Source: Nitrospira sp.
GTDB lineage: Bacteria > Nitrospirota > Nitrospiria > Nitrospirales > Nitrospiraceae
Direction: 5' to 3'
Length of the DNA stretch: 64,000 nucleotides
NCBI GenBank assembly: GCA_015709715.1
Contig: CP054184.1
Coordinates: 2,465,001 to 2,529,000 of the forward strand
Each line of letters starts with the position of its first letter. The first letter of the stretch is position 1. Below, piece after piece: positions 27,335 to 36,452 of this stretch. The notes below the pieces were generated by a model. The model saw only the letters and a program-made list of their open reading frames with translations. It was not told where the DNA came from and ran no database searches. The position numbers were made by a program, and so were the translations under genes.

Positions 27335-27676
27335 ATGAAACGAATGCTGATGTCGTTGGGCATAGTCGCGTTTGCTGCATCACTTTATGGCTGCTCTAGC
27401 TACGGTGGGTACACACAACCTGCTGGAATTCATCCCCATGGGTGGATTTTCTCAGAAACCACCTCTGGAAGTATTTTGAATGACAATGGGGCCACTCCTT
27501 CGAAGACGGGTAGGTCGTGTGGTACGAGCATCCTGGGTATGGTGGGTACGGGTGATACGACCGTCGAAGCGGCTATGAACAACGGCGGCATCAAGAAGGT
27601 TGTATACACTGAGCAGTACATCAAGAACATCTTGGGTCTGTACATTGAAGTGTGCACGATCGCCAAGGGGAACTAG
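27335..27676 (+). CDS. TRL-like family lipoprotein
   Basis: A 113-residue protein. The signal sequence MKRMLMSLGIVAFAASLYGCSS ends in a lipobox, so Cys near residue 20 is lipidated. The rest matches the TRL-like family (GSILNDNGATPSKTGRSCGTSILGMVGTGDTT, then AMNNGGIKKVVY and a closing Cys), whose function is unknown. GGGAGGATGTCTGT precedes the ATG. The gene is an isolated unit with a strong promoter upstream and a terminator 38 bases after the stop, and its GC content is lower than its neighbours. Confidence 0.82.
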   Translation: MKRMLMSLGIVAFAASLYGCSSYGGYTQPAGIHPHGWIFSETTSGSILNDNGATPSKTGRSCGTSILGMVGTGDTTVEAAMNNGGIKKVVYTEQYIKNILGLYIEVCTIAKGN

Positions 27677-27713
27677 TCGCTGACAGAAGGAGGGTTCTCT
27701 TTCTGAACGGGGA

Positions 27714-27749
27714 AGCGTGGATGGCAGCAATGCCGTCCACGCTTTTTTT
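27714..27749 (+). terminator. Intrinsic terminator after the TRL-like gene
   Basis: AGCGTGGATGGC (27714-27725) pairs with GCCGTCCACGCT (27732-27743) with one T-G wobble, loop AGCAAT, followed directly by a run of T to 27749. Confidence 0.85.
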
Positions 27750-27819
27750 GTGCGATTGCCGGCGCGTCATAGGTTTCTGGGGGAAGACCAGGCTATGATT
27801 GGCGACGCGGCGTAACGGG

Positions 27820-28509
27820 ATGGAACCTCGTTTACTCATGAATCGACAGGGGGGGGCGCGTCGGGTTGTCGGCAGGCTCGTGATTGCTGTCAGTGCCTTC
27901 GTGGGAGTGCAGCTTCAGGGGCCGCTGGCACCCTCGTCGGCAGATGCAACGGACACGACGGATGTCTATCTGAGCCTTTCTCTGGTGAGTGGATTTCCCG
28001 ATAATGGAGGACTGAATGTGGGGGGACGGGACGCCGCGAAAGTCACGCTGCACGATAGCCTGGGCGGCGGGCTGAAGATAGGAATATTCCCCCAATTCAC
28101 CCATCGGGTCGTGGGAATTGAGATCGAGTACTTTGGGGCGACCGGCAGGCTGTCAGCCCTGACAACCGGAAGTAATGGGGGTGCCAGCTCGGGGCTGACC
28201 GTGACGAGCAGCATGACCAATCTCGTTGTGAGAAAGCCGGGAGGCGCCTTCCATCCCTACATTGGATTCGGAATTGGCTACTCTTCCGGGATTCTCCATG
28301 GCGCTGACTTCCCGGGGAGATCGAATAAAGATTTCGATTCGACGGCTGCATTTGCCTATCAAGTGATCGCGGGTCTCCAATACCATGTCAGCGGTCGGAC
28401 GTTTCTGTTTTCCGAGTACAAGCGGCTGACTACCAATTTTCACTGGAGCGATGTGTCCCTCAATTATCACGCACACTACGTGCTTGCGGGGATTGGCTGG
28501 AGCTTTTAG
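27820..28509 (+). CDS. Outer-membrane beta-barrel protein (OmpA-like N-domain fold)
   Basis: About 229 residues from the ATG at 27820; the start is uncertain, since an in-frame ATG at 27838 is also possible and no good ribosome site is seen. A signal segment (VVGRLVIAVSAFVGVQLQG) precedes alternating polar/hydrophobic strands: DVYLSLSLVSG, GGGLKIGIFPQF, RVVGIEIEYFGA, HPYIGFGIGYSS, FAYQVIAGLQYHVSG and the C-terminal YVLAGIGWSF, which ends in Phe as outer-membrane barrels do. About eight strands are expected. The role is unknown. Confidence 0.78.
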   Translation: MEPRLLMNRQGGARRVVGRLVIAVSAFVGVQLQGPLAPSSADATDTTDVYLSLSLVSGFPDNGGLNVGGRDAAKVTLHDSLGGGLKIGIFPQFTHRVVGIEIEYFGATGRLSALTTGSNGGASSGLTVTSSMTNLVVRKPGGAFHPYIGFGIGYSSGILHGADFPGRSNKDFDSTAAFAYQVIAGLQYHVSGRTFLFSEYKRLTTNFHWSDVSLNYHAHYVLAGIGWSF

Positions 28510-28560
28510 GTGTCGAAGGCATGGGCTGTGGCGGGTGAGCGGCGCGTCGACAAGATTTTC

Positions 28561-28591
28561 TTTCTCTATGATGAGGCGGGTTCGTTATAAT
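28561..28591 (+). promoter_or_regulatory. Candidate promoter upstream of the DUF3015 gene
   Basis: A perfect -10 TATAAT at 28586-28591 lies 68 bases before the gene start. The -35 is poor: only T-rich sequence (TTTCTC) at 28561-28566, so an activator may be needed. Confidence 0.4.
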
Positions 28592-28659
28592 GCCACAGGC
28601 GGTGAACTTGTAGCCTGTTTGCAGGAGCCATTTACTTCTTTATTTAAGGAGGAGGACGT

Positions 28660-29166
28660 ATGCTGAAGAAACTCGTCGTTGCGTTGGGCACGGTGGCGGT
28701 GATCTCGCAGGCCGGGTTGGCCCTGGCGGCCAATCCTGACACCGGACCTGGCTGCGGGCTAGGCAAACTTGCATGGGCCGATTTTAAGCACCAGAAGAAC
28801 ATCCTGCCGCAGGTGTTGATGGTGACAACTAATGGGACCGGCATGAACACCTTTGCGATTAGTTCGGGGACATCCGGCTGTACGAACGATGGCCAGGTTT
28901 GGGCGTCCGAAAGAGCGAACGTGTTTGCCGCGATCAACCTTGAGAATCTGTCGCAGGACATGGCGCAAGGCAAGGGCGAGCACCTGGCGTCCCTCGCTTC
29001 GCTCATGGGCATTCCCGACGAGCAGCATGGGGCGTTCTTTGCGCTGACCCAGGAACGCTACAGTACCTTCCTGCAGGAAGGGGAAACCTCGTCGGTCGCC
29101 TTGGTGAAGGCCTTGAACGAGGCGGTCGCCAAGAATCCCGTCCTCGCACAAGCCGTCGCTCGCTAA
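28660..29166 (+). CDS. DUF3015 secreted protein
   Basis: A 168-residue protein with a signal peptide (MLKKLVVALGTVAVISQAGLALA) and the family landmarks GPGCGLGKL, then a TTNGTGMNTFAISSGTSGC block with paired cysteines and a C-terminal helical half (LASLASLMGI). DUF3015 proteins are exported and uncharacterised. AAGGAGGAGGACGT precedes the ATG. A terminator follows the stop by 11 bases, so this is a single-gene unit. Confidence 0.88.
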   Translation: MLKKLVVALGTVAVISQAGLALAANPDTGPGCGLGKLAWADFKHQKNILPQVLMVTTNGTGMNTFAISSGTSGCTNDGQVWASERANVFAAINLENLSQDMAQGKGEHLASLASLMGIPDEQHGAFFALTQERYSTFLQEGETSSVALVKALNEAVAKNPVLAQAVAR

Positions 29167-29177
29167 CCTCTTTCCGG

Positions 29178-29216
29178 CAGGGTCCCGGCCATCGACCGGG
29201 GCCCTGTTCTTTTTTC
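29178..29216 (+). terminator. Intrinsic terminator after the DUF3015 gene
   Basis: CAGGGTCCCGG (29178-29188) pairs with CCGGGGCCCTG (29196-29206) with one wobble and a 7-base loop, then TTCTTTTTTC. It ends eight bases before the next start codon. Confidence 0.85.
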
Positions 29217-29223
29217 TCCCGCT

Positions 29224-31125
29224 GTGCAGATTCTGTTTTTCCTGTCGGTCGGTCTTCTCTTGGCGGTGCCTGCCGCTGCGGATGACACGATTCCTGCTTA
29301 TCTCGCGCACCTCCGGCAGCAGGCGCGCGAACTGCGGTTGGCGGAGCAGCGCGAGTGGTACCTGTTGCTGCACTACCGTGCCAACCTGTTCGGCGGATAT
29401 ACGAGCGAACAGGACGACCCCGGCTTCTTCTTGTCTCCCAATGGCAAGACCGATCCGCAGGCGGAACTGGATGCGACGCTGGCCGAGTTCTTTTCCGAGG
29501 AACTCGTGGGCCGTTCGAAACAGCCGGCGCAATGTGCCTTCGTCGCGCGCTACACCTGGCTCAAGAGGGAACTCTCTTTCGACGACGCTCGACTGAGGCC
29601 GTTCAAGTGTGACCGGTTTGACGCGTGGTTCGCCGGATTCGACGCGGAAGCGGTCACCCTCATCTTCCCCTCCGCCTACATGAATAACCCCGCCTCGATG
29701 TTCGGCCATACGTTTCTCCGGATCGATCAGAAGGGCCAGACGCCCCAGACGCGCATCCTGGCCTACACGATCAACTTCGCCGCCGATGTGCCGAAGGACG
29801 AGGGCCTGGCCTATCCCGTGCGCGGCATCTTCGGGGGGTACTCGGGATATTTTTCGACGATTCCGTATTACCTGAAGGTGCAGGAGTACCGGGACATCGA
29901 AAACCGCGACATCTGGGAATATCGCCTGAATTTCGACGCTGGCCAAATTCGGCGGCTGCTCATGCATGCCTGGGAGTTGGGCAATGCGTCGTTCGACTAT
30001 TTTTTCTTCAAGGAGAATTGTTCCTATCACCTGCTGGCGTTATTGGAATACGCCGATCCTTCGCTGCATCTCACGGAGCAATTCCGGTTCTGGACAGTCC
30101 CGGCGGATACGGTCCGGCTGTTGGCGGGCCAACCGGGTCTGGTCAACGACATCGCCTTCCGTCCCTCGCGGGTCACGTTGATCCGCCGCAAGCGCGAGCG
30201 TTTGTCTGCAGCGGAACATCGTGTGGTGAAACGGCTGGTGCGCGATGCCACGGCCGGGCAATCCGAGGAGATCAAGAGTTTGCCGCTGGCGCGCCAAGCC
30301 TTCTTGTTGGATGTGGCGTCGGACTATGTCCGATACAAGGGAGATCGCGACGAAGATCACGCGGCGGAATACCGCGCCCACAATCGTCAGCTCCTGACCA
30401 CCCGCAGCCAATTGCGGATTCCCTCGGAAGATCTGGCCATTCACCCGTTCAGCCTGCAGCCGGAATCGGGCCACCGCACGTCGCGGGCCGGCATGGGTGT
30501 CGGCTGGCGCAACGACGACACCTACGAGGAGGTGAGCCTGCGCGCGGCCTATCATGATCTGCTCGACCCCGAACCCGGCTACACGCCCGGCGCACAGATC
30601 GAAGTCGGCTCCGTTACCCTGCGCCACTACAATCGGGCGGAGCAGACGAGAATCGAGCGGGCCACGCTGGCCAACATCGTGTCGTTGTCGCCGATGGACA
30701 GCCTATTCCGCTCGCCGTCCTGGAAGCTCAACTTGGGCATGCAGACGATCACGCACCGAGGCTGCGAGCTGTGCAGCAATTGGGTGATGAACGGCGGCAT
30801 CGGGGCTGCGACCGACACCCACTTGCTGCGGCGCGAGGTCTGGTTCCTGTTTGCGGAGGCGGAGGGGAATTACAGCCGCGCCTATGAAGAACGACACCGG
30901 GTCGGCGGCGGCGCTTCCGCCGGTTTCTATGCGGACCTCGCGGAGCGTTGGCGGCTGCTGGCGTCAGCCGGGTACCTTCGTTATGCGTTGGGTGACAAAT
31001 CCGACGACGTACGTTGGTCGGTGGGACAACGGTATACGCTGGCGCAGAATTGGGCGCTTCGGCTGGAGTACCACCATCGCGACCACGACAACGACGTGCT
31101 GTTCACCCTGCAGGCGTTTTTCTGA
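29224..31125 (+). CDS. DUF4105 (Lnb N-terminal periplasmic domain) protein
   Basis: A 633-residue exported protein with GTG start and signal segment (QILFFLSVGLLLAVPAAA). The DUF4105 domain includes SAYMNNPASMFGHTFLRID (near 155) and KENCSYHLLALLEYADP (near 263), with histidine and cysteine residues conserved in the family; the N-terminal portion is related to periplasmic Lnb. The C-terminal half is beta-rich with repeated aromatic strands (LRLEYHHRDHDNDVLFTLQAFF), consistent with an outer-membrane barrel. The start codon follows a terminator directly and no clear ribosome site is visible, so the true start may lie a little downstream. Confidence 0.85.
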   Translation: MQILFFLSVGLLLAVPAAADDTIPAYLAHLRQQARELRLAEQREWYLLLHYRANLFGGYTSEQDDPGFFLSPNGKTDPQAELDATLAEFFSEELVGRSKQPAQCAFVARYTWLKRELSFDDARLRPFKCDRFDAWFAGFDAEAVTLIFPSAYMNNPASMFGHTFLRIDQKGQTPQTRILAYTINFAADVPKDEGLAYPVRGIFGGYSGYFSTIPYYLKVQEYRDIENRDIWEYRLNFDAGQIRRLLMHAWELGNASFDYFFFKENCSYHLLALLEYADPSLHLTEQFRFWTVPADTVRLLAGQPGLVNDIAFRPSRVTLIRRKRERLSAAEHRVVKRLVRDATAGQSEEIKSLPLARQAFLLDVASDYVRYKGDRDEDHAAEYRAHNRQLLTTRSQLRIPSEDLAIHPFSLQPESGHRTSRAGMGVGWRNDDTYEEVSLRAAYHDLLDPEPGYTPGAQIEVGSVTLRHYNRAEQTRIERATLANIVSLSPMDSLFRSPSWKLNLGMQTITHRGCELCSNWVMNGGIGAATDTHLLRREVWFLFAEAEGNYSRAYEERHRVGGGASAGFYADLAERWRLLASAGYLRYALGDKSDDVRWSVGQRYTLAQNWALRLEYHHRDHDNDVLFTLQAFF

Positions 31126-31139
31126 TTCGCCGGGATGCC

Positions 31140-31901
31140 ATGAGCTTGCTCGACCAATTTTTCGTGTACCACCCGCACCCCTGGGAGGAGCGCGATTGGG
31201 CGGCGCGGAGCGGTCTGCCTTTAGAAGAGGTGTGGTTTCCCGCCGCCGATGGGACGAAGCTGTTCGGCTGGTACGTGGAAGGGGCGGCGACATCCGCCGT
31301 GCTCCTCTGGTGCCATGGCAACGCCGGCAACATCATCGATCGGTTGGAGAACCTTGCCATGCTTGCCCGTCTCGGTATCTCCCTGTTCCTCTTCGACTAT
31401 CGCGGGTATGGGCGCAGTGCGGGGCGGCCTTCGGAGGAGGGGCTGTACCAGGATGCGCTGGGGGCCTACGACTACCTGACACAGACACGGCGGATCAGGC
31501 CTGAGCGCGTCGTGCTGTTCGGGCGCTCGCTCGGGGCCGCAGTGGCCGGGGAGCTGGCCGCTCAACGGCCGGCCGGCGGGCTGGTTCTGGAATCCTGTTT
31601 TCCGTCCATCGAAGCGGTGGCGCGCCGTCACTACCTGGGATTGCCGGTCCACTGGCTCTTGGGAGCCGCGTTTCGATTGGACGAGCGCTTGCCCCAGCTC
31701 TCTCTGCCGAAGTTGTTCGTCCATGGCGACCGTGACGACATTATCCCGCTCGAACTGGGACAGCAGGCCTATGCCGCCGCGAAACCGCCGAAAGAGTTCT
31801 ACGTGGTGCGCGGTGCCGACCACAATGACGTGCCCTGGGTCGGCGGGAAGGCCTACTTCGCCAAATTGTCCTCCTTCTTCTCGGCGTCGCTCGCCCGCTG
31901 A
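31140..31901 (+). CDS. Alpha/beta hydrolase
   Basis: A 253-residue hydrolase of the ABHD13/17-like type. The oxyanion-hole strand reads LLWCHGNAGN, the nucleophile elbow GRSLGA (near 123), the acid HGDRDDIIP and the histidine GADHND, so the Ser-Asp-His triad is complete. No signal peptide is apparent, hence probably cytoplasmic or peripheral. It starts 15 bases after the DUF4105 gene and is probably cotranscribed with it. The substrate cannot be inferred. Confidence 0.9.
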   Translation: MSLLDQFFVYHPHPWEERDWAARSGLPLEEVWFPAADGTKLFGWYVEGAATSAVLLWCHGNAGNIIDRLENLAMLARLGISLFLFDYRGYGRSAGRPSEEGLYQDALGAYDYLTQTRRIRPERVVLFGRSLGAAVAGELAAQRPAGGLVLESCFPSIEAVARRHYLGLPVHWLLGAAFRLDERLPQLSLPKLFVHGDRDDIIPLELGQQAYAAAKPPKEFYVVRGADHNDVPWVGGKAYFAKLSSFFSASLAR

Positions 31902-32138
31902 GCAGCGACCTCGTAGCCGCACCTTCTGCGTTTTTTCTGTTCTTGAGGACCTCCCTTGGTAAGATGCACTGCGTAGCACCGGTCACGTCGCCGCCTGCGA
32001 ACCTGCCATCGCCATCTCTGGCAGGGACTAGGTACATTCTGGTACAGTGCGACCGTTTTGGCTCGGACCGCGGGAGACCGTCGCTCCGTTTCGAAGTGTG
32101 GATGGGCCGACGAAGGAGAAAGGGTGCATCGCGCAGCC

Positions 32139-33047
32139 ATGGAAACGAAGATGATAGGCCGGGTGATCTGTGCTCTGGCGCTGTTGCTGGTGGTGGGTTG
32201 TGCCGGAGGGCCGACGCGGCCGACTGCGGACCCAACTGCTCGCTCAGGTTCGGGAGTGGAGCCGCGTTCCGTGAACGGACTCGGCGAACCCCTGTTGATC
32301 GCAAACGTGCCTTCTTCACCGACGGAGGCGTCGGCGGACGATCCCTTTTACGACCCCTTCGCCAAGAGCGACGAGCCGGAAGGGGGCCTGGAGTACGACC
32401 CGTGGGAGCCCTTCAATACCAAAGTGTTTGAGTTCAACAGGCAAGTGGATAAGTGGATTCTGAAACCGGTGGCGCAAGGGTACGACGCCGTGGTGCCCAA
32501 CCCGGTGCAGATCGGGATCAGCAATTTGTTTTATAACATCCGCTTCCCTTCGCGCTTCATCAATAACCTGGCGCAAGGGAAATTGGCCGGTGCCGGAACT
32601 GAAGTGGGTCGGTTTCTGCTCAACAGCACTTTCGGCCTCGCCGGGCTGGTGGATGTGGCGAAGTATCTGGACATCACCACGCCTGAAGAAGATACGGGTC
32701 AAACGCTCGGATATTACGGCGTGGGGCCCGGGCCTTACGTGGTGCTGCCGCTGCTGCCGCCCTTCACCGTGCGGGATTTGATCGGATATGTCGGGGATAT
32801 CGCGCTGAACCCCATCAACTGGATGGTGTTTCCCATCATCGAGGTCGATGGGATCCCCTCCTTGGTGGCCCACCACAATCGCACCACCTCCTCGATCGCG
32901 CAAATCGGCGGACGGGTGGAAGAGGTCTTGAACGAGCGTTCGTTGAATCTGGAGAAGTTCCAGGGGGTGGAAGAGGCCACGCTGGACCTCTATACGGCGG
33001 TCAAGAATGCCTATATCCAGAAACGGCGGAACGCGATTCGGGACTAA
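32139..33047 (+). CDS. mlaA: MlaA/VacJ-family outer-membrane lipoprotein
   Basis: About 302 residues with a signal peptide and lipobox LLLVVGCAGG. The MlaA domain starts YDPWEPFNTKVFEFNRQVD (near 87), continues with FPSRFINNLAQGKLAGAG, and includes GQTLGYYGVGPGPYVVLPLLPP. MlaA sits in the outer membrane and extracts misplaced phospholipids for return to the inner membrane. No other mla gene is visible here. I chose the ATG at 32139; another lies four codons downstream. It converges with kbl, leaving only three bases between the stops. Confidence 0.92.
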   Translation: METKMIGRVICALALLLVVGCAGGPTRPTADPTARSGSGVEPRSVNGLGEPLLIANVPSSPTEASADDPFYDPFAKSDEPEGGLEYDPWEPFNTKVFEFNRQVDKWILKPVAQGYDAVVPNPVQIGISNLFYNIRFPSRFINNLAQGKLAGAGTEVGRFLLNSTFGLAGLVDVAKYLDITTPEEDTGQTLGYYGVGPGPYVVLPLLPPFTVRDLIGYVGDIALNPINWMVFPIIEVDGIPSLVAHHNRTTSSIAQIGGRVEEVLNERSLNLEKFQGVEEATLDLYTAVKNAYIQKRRNAIRD

Positions 33048-33050
33048 GCT

Positions 33051-34241
33051 TCAGCGAATCACCTGCAGCTCCCGTCCCACTGTGGCAAAGGCGGCCACGG
33101 CCCGTTCGAGTTGCCCCCGGTCGTGCGCCGCGGACAATTGCAGCCTGATGCGTGCCTGCTCTTTCGGCACCACCGGGTAACTGAATCCCACGACATAGAT
33201 CCCTTGCTGTAACAGGCGATCGGCCATCTGCGTCGCCAGCGTGGCCGCTCCCAACATGACCGGAATGATGGGGTGCTGTCCGGGAACCAGGGTGAATCCG
33301 AGTTCGGTCAATCGGGCGCGAAGCCACTGAGCCTGCTCCAGCACGTGTGCGCGGAGGTCGTCGCCATGCGCCACGAGGTCGACGGCCTTGAGGGCCGCCG
33401 CCGCAATGACTGGCGGCACGCTGTTCGAGAACAAATAGGGGCGCGAGCGTTGGCGCAATAGGTCGATGAGGGCGCGCCGTCCGCTGGTGAATCCGCCTGC
33501 GGCGCCGCCTAAGGCCTTCCCCAGCGTGCTCGTGATGAGGTCCACCCGCTCCGCCACGCCGCAATGGTCCGGCGTGCCGCGTCCCCCTTTGCCCAGCACC
33601 CCGGTGGCGTGGCTATCGTCCACCACCACCGCCGCGTCGTACCGGTCGGCCAGATCCGTGATGCGATCCAATTTCGCCAGATCGCCGTCCATGGAGAAGA
33701 CGCCGTCGGTGACGATCATGCGTACGCGACTCGACGCCGATGCCGCCAGCTGCGCTTCCAATTCCGCCATGTCCGAATGGGCGTACCGCAGTCTAGCCGC
33801 TTTGCAGAGGCGGATGCCGTCGATCAGGCTCGCATGGTTCAAGGCATCGCTGATGATGGTATCGCGTTCGTCAAGGAGGGTTTCGAAGAGGCCGCCGTTG
33901 GCGTCGAAACAGGAGCTATAGAGGATCGTGTCGTCGGTGCCCAGGAAGGAGCTGAGGGCCCGTTCCAGTTGTGTATGGAGCCGCTGCGTCCCGCAGATGA
34001 AGCGGACAGAGGCCATGCCGTAGCCGTAGTCCCTGAGGCCGTCGGCCGCCGCCTGTTTGATCGCTGGATGGTTCGCCAGCCCGAGGTAGTTATTGGCGCA
34101 GAGGTTGATGACCTCTCCCTGCGCTGTCCGGATGGTCGTGCCCTGCGGGCTTAGGATCTCTCGTTCCGATTTGAAAAGACCGGCGGCGCGGATTTCCGCC
34201 AACTGCTGTTCAACCGCCTGCTTTAAGGACGTGTAGGCCAT
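33051..34241 (-). CDS. kbl: Glycine C-acetyltransferase (2-amino-3-ketobutyrate CoA ligase)
   Basis: A 396-residue PLP enzyme of the alpha-oxoamine synthase family. Landmarks are [14 protein letters not shown] (near 46), the [13 protein letters not shown] block, [12 protein letters not shown], and the PLP lysine in [15 protein letters not shown]. It splits 2-amino-3-ketobutyrate with CoA to glycine and acetyl-CoA. The start at 34241 overlaps the end of tdh by 19 bases, which is the classical tdh-kbl threonine degradation pair; the order here is tdh first. Confidence 0.95.
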   Translation of the reverse strand: MAYTSLKQAVEQQLAEIRAAGLFKSEREILSPQGTTIRTAQGEVINLCANNYLGLANHPAIKQAAADGLRDYGYGMASVRFICGTQRLHTQLERALSSFLGTDDTILYSSCFDANGGLFETLLDERDTIISDALNHASLIDGIRLCKAARLRYAHSDMAELEAQLAASASSRVRMIVTDGVFSMDGDLAKLDRITDLADRYDAAVVVDDSHATGVLGKGGRGTPDHCGVAERVDLITSTLGKALGGAAGGFTSGRRALIDLLRQRSRPYLFSNSVPPVIAAAALKAVDLVAHGDDLRAHVLEQAQWLRARLTELGFTLVPGQHPIIPVMLGAATLATQMADRLLQQGIYVVGFSYPVVPKEQARIRLQLSAAHDRGQLERAVAAFATVGRELQVIR

Positions 34242-35272
34242 GGAAAAAGCACCACTTTGCCGCACTGGCCGGACTTGATCAACTCAAATCCTTGAGCGAA
34301 GTCTTGCAAGGGAAAGGTGTGGGTGATGACGGGCCGGATATTGAGCCCGGCCTTGAACAGCCCGGCCAGGCGGTACCAGGTGCTGAAGAGCCGACGGCCA
34401 GTGATGCCGTGGATGCGAATGCCCTTGAAGATGACCTCGTTGGCGAGGTTGCAGGTAATGGGGCCGGACGGAATACCGAACAGCGTGACGCGCCCCCCGT
34501 TTTTGACGGCCCGAAAGGCATGATGCAGAGCCGTGGGATGCCCGGACATTTCGAGGGAGGCGTCGACACCTTCTCCGGCGGTGATTTCGAGGATCTCGGC
34601 CGCCACCAGTTCCGGCGAATCGGCCTTTGCGTTCAGTACATGGTCGACACCCACCTGTTTGGCCAGCCCGAGGCGATAGTCGCTCACATCGGTGGCGATG
34701 ATCGTGGCGGCGCCGGCCGTCCGAGCGACGGCTGCGGCAAACAGGCCGGTGGGGCCGCAGCCCGTAATGAGCACTGTGTGGCCGGTAAGGTCTTCCACGA
34801 GCGCGGCGTCCACCGCGTTCCCCAGGGGTTCCTGCACGGAGGCCACTTCCGGTGGAATGTCCGGCGAGGTTTTCCAGAGTACCGTTTCCGGCAGCACGAC
34901 GTACTCGGCGAACGAGCCATCCAAATCGACGCCCAGAATGCGGTAATTCTTGCAGACGTGAGCTTGTCCGGTTCGGCATTGAAAACAGGCGCCGCAGGTC
35001 AAGTGCGACTCCGCCGCGACATAGTCGCCCACGCGCACCAGCGTGACGTCACGGCCGACCTCGACCACTTCGCCGCACATTTCATGGCCGATCGTCCGAG
35101 GCGGGCGGAGACGACTGTGCGCCCAGGCGTCCCAGTTATAGATGTGGGCATCGGTCCCGCAGAGCGAGGTGGCTTTGACTCGAATTACCGCATCGGCGGG
35201 ACCGGGTGTGGGGTCGGGTCGATCGGTGTAGGTGAGGCCCGGTTGAGCCGCGGTTTTGACGAGCGCGCGCAT
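34223..35272 (-). CDS. tdh: L-threonine 3-dehydrogenase
   Basis: A 349-residue zinc-dependent medium-chain dehydrogenase. It starts [17 protein letters not shown], with the catalytic zinc region [15 protein letters not shown] and [12 protein letters not shown], structural zinc cysteines in [17 protein letters not shown], and Rossmann motif [15 protein letters not shown] (near 172). It oxidises threonine to 2-amino-3-ketobutyrate using NAD+. The ATG at 35272 is preferred over the longer open frame, whose N-terminus has no homology. The stop lies inside kbl, so translation is probably coupled. Confidence 0.95.
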   Translation of the reverse strand: MRALVKTAAQPGLTYTDRPDPTPGPADAVIRVKATSLCGTDAHIYNWDAWAHSRLRPPRTIGHEMCGEVVEVGRDVTLVRVGDYVAAESHLTCGACFQCRTGQAHVCKNYRILGVDLDGSFAEYVVLPETVLWKTSPDIPPEVASVQEPLGNAVDAALVEDLTGHTVLITGCGPTGLFAAAVARTAGAATIIATDVSDYRLGLAKQVGVDHVLNAKADSPELVAAEILEITAGEGVDASLEMSGHPTALHHAFRAVKNGGRVTLFGIPSGPITCNLANEVIFKGIRIHGITGRRLFSTWYRLAGLFKAGLNIRPVITHTFPLQDFAQGFELIKSGQCGKVVLFPWPTRP

Positions 35273-35421
35273 GGGCCCATTATAACAAGACGAACGGAAA
35301 TGCCCAGTCGAGACGCAAACCTGCTCGCGTGATCGGTGCGCCTCCTTGCCGACGGGTCGGCGCCGCGCGGTCTCGGCAAAAAGCGGTTGAACTGACCGAG
35401 TGGCCTGAGTAGGATGCCGGA

Positions 35422-36450
35422 ATGCGGTGCTGTCTCGACAAGGTTCTCGGCCGTAGTATCGCCGGACTGGGGCTGGCACTCGGACTGGTGGTCTTCTCCG
35501 CGCCGGCGCAAGCCGGTCCTCCTCCCGCTGCTCCACCCTCGGCTCCCAAACGCTGGGCCCAGTTCGAACTCATGAATGCCGAAACGGACGGCACGGTCCA
35601 GGCGGGAAAGGACGTGGTCTTGAGCATCACGCTCGGGGGGGTGTCCGCGGGGACGGAGTCGGTCATTGCCATTATCGAATCGCCGGGATTCCAGAGCCAA
35701 ACCGTGTCGCTGAGCGAGGATTCGACACCGGTGGTCTATCAAGGCACGGCGATTCTGGAGCCCAACTCCACCTTGAAGAGCCCAACAACCGTGCATCCGA
35801 AGGCCGTCCGCCTCCGTGTGACCTTTGCGCGGGCCAAGATCACCGGCCTCGATGAATTCTTCAAACGCGATGTATACGTGACGCTCGGAGACAAGCCAGC
35901 CGAGGAATCGGAGACCGAGCTGACGCCGGCGCCCCCTGCGGACAGCGGCGACATCGACCCCGAGGCCGTGCAAAAGGCCACCGAGCAGGTCATGGCCGTG
36001 AATGCCACGATTGCGGAGGAGGATATTCTGCCGTTGCCGCCGCCGGGTGAATCCAAGGCCTACTGGAAACAGGTGAGCGACTTGATCAGCCGAAACTGGG
36101 GCCGGCAGGTGCGTTCCATCCGCCGCGCGCCGAGCAGCGAAACGGTGCGGGTGCAGTTTAAGATGTACGCGAGCGGTGTGGCACAATTGATTCAGCTCGA
36201 AAAGGGGTCCGGGGCGAGGGACCTCAATGATGCCGGATTACAGACCATCATCCATGCCCATCCGTTTCCGCCGCTCCCACCGGAAGTGGGCGGAGAGGTC
36301 GTCGATGTGCATGTTCGGATGCGAACGGGGGCGAAAGTCGCGAACCGCGATGTGGAAATGACGGTGGAGAAGAAGCCGTCCAAGTCTGCCGCCCGCCAGC
36401 CCTCAACACCCAAGGACGGACCCGCCGTCGGCGGTTCCGCAAAGGAGTAG
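35422..36450 (+). CDS. Periplasmic protein with TonB-C-like domain
   Basis: A 342-residue exported protein. A signal segment (RSIAGLGLALGLVVFSAPAQA) is followed by a beta-rich middle domain (about 50-170) and an acidic linker. The C-terminal domain (about 215-305) reads YWKQVSDLISRNWGRQ, VRVQFKMYASGVAQLIQL and LNDAGLQTIIHAHPFPPLP, the TonB/TolA C-terminal pattern of a signature helix, strand and PFPPLP. There is no N-terminal TonB membrane anchor motif beyond the signal. It sits two bases before yceI-like, so the two are cotranscribed. The partner is unknown. Confidence 0.75.
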   Translation: MRCCLDKVLGRSIAGLGLALGLVVFSAPAQAGPPPAAPPSAPKRWAQFELMNAETDGTVQAGKDVVLSITLGGVSAGTESVIAIIESPGFQSQTVSLSEDSTPVVYQGTAILEPNSTLKSPTTVHPKAVRLRVTFARAKITGLDEFFKRDVYVTLGDKPAEESETELTPAPPADSGDIDPEAVQKATEQVMAVNATIAEEDILPLPPPGESKAYWKQVSDLISRNWGRQVRSIRRAPSSETVRVQFKMYASGVAQLIQLEKGSGARDLNDAGLQTIIHAHPFPPLPPEVGGEVVDVHVRMRTGAKVANRDVEMTVEKKPSKSAARQPSTPKDGPAVGGSAKE

Positions 36451-36452
36451 GT

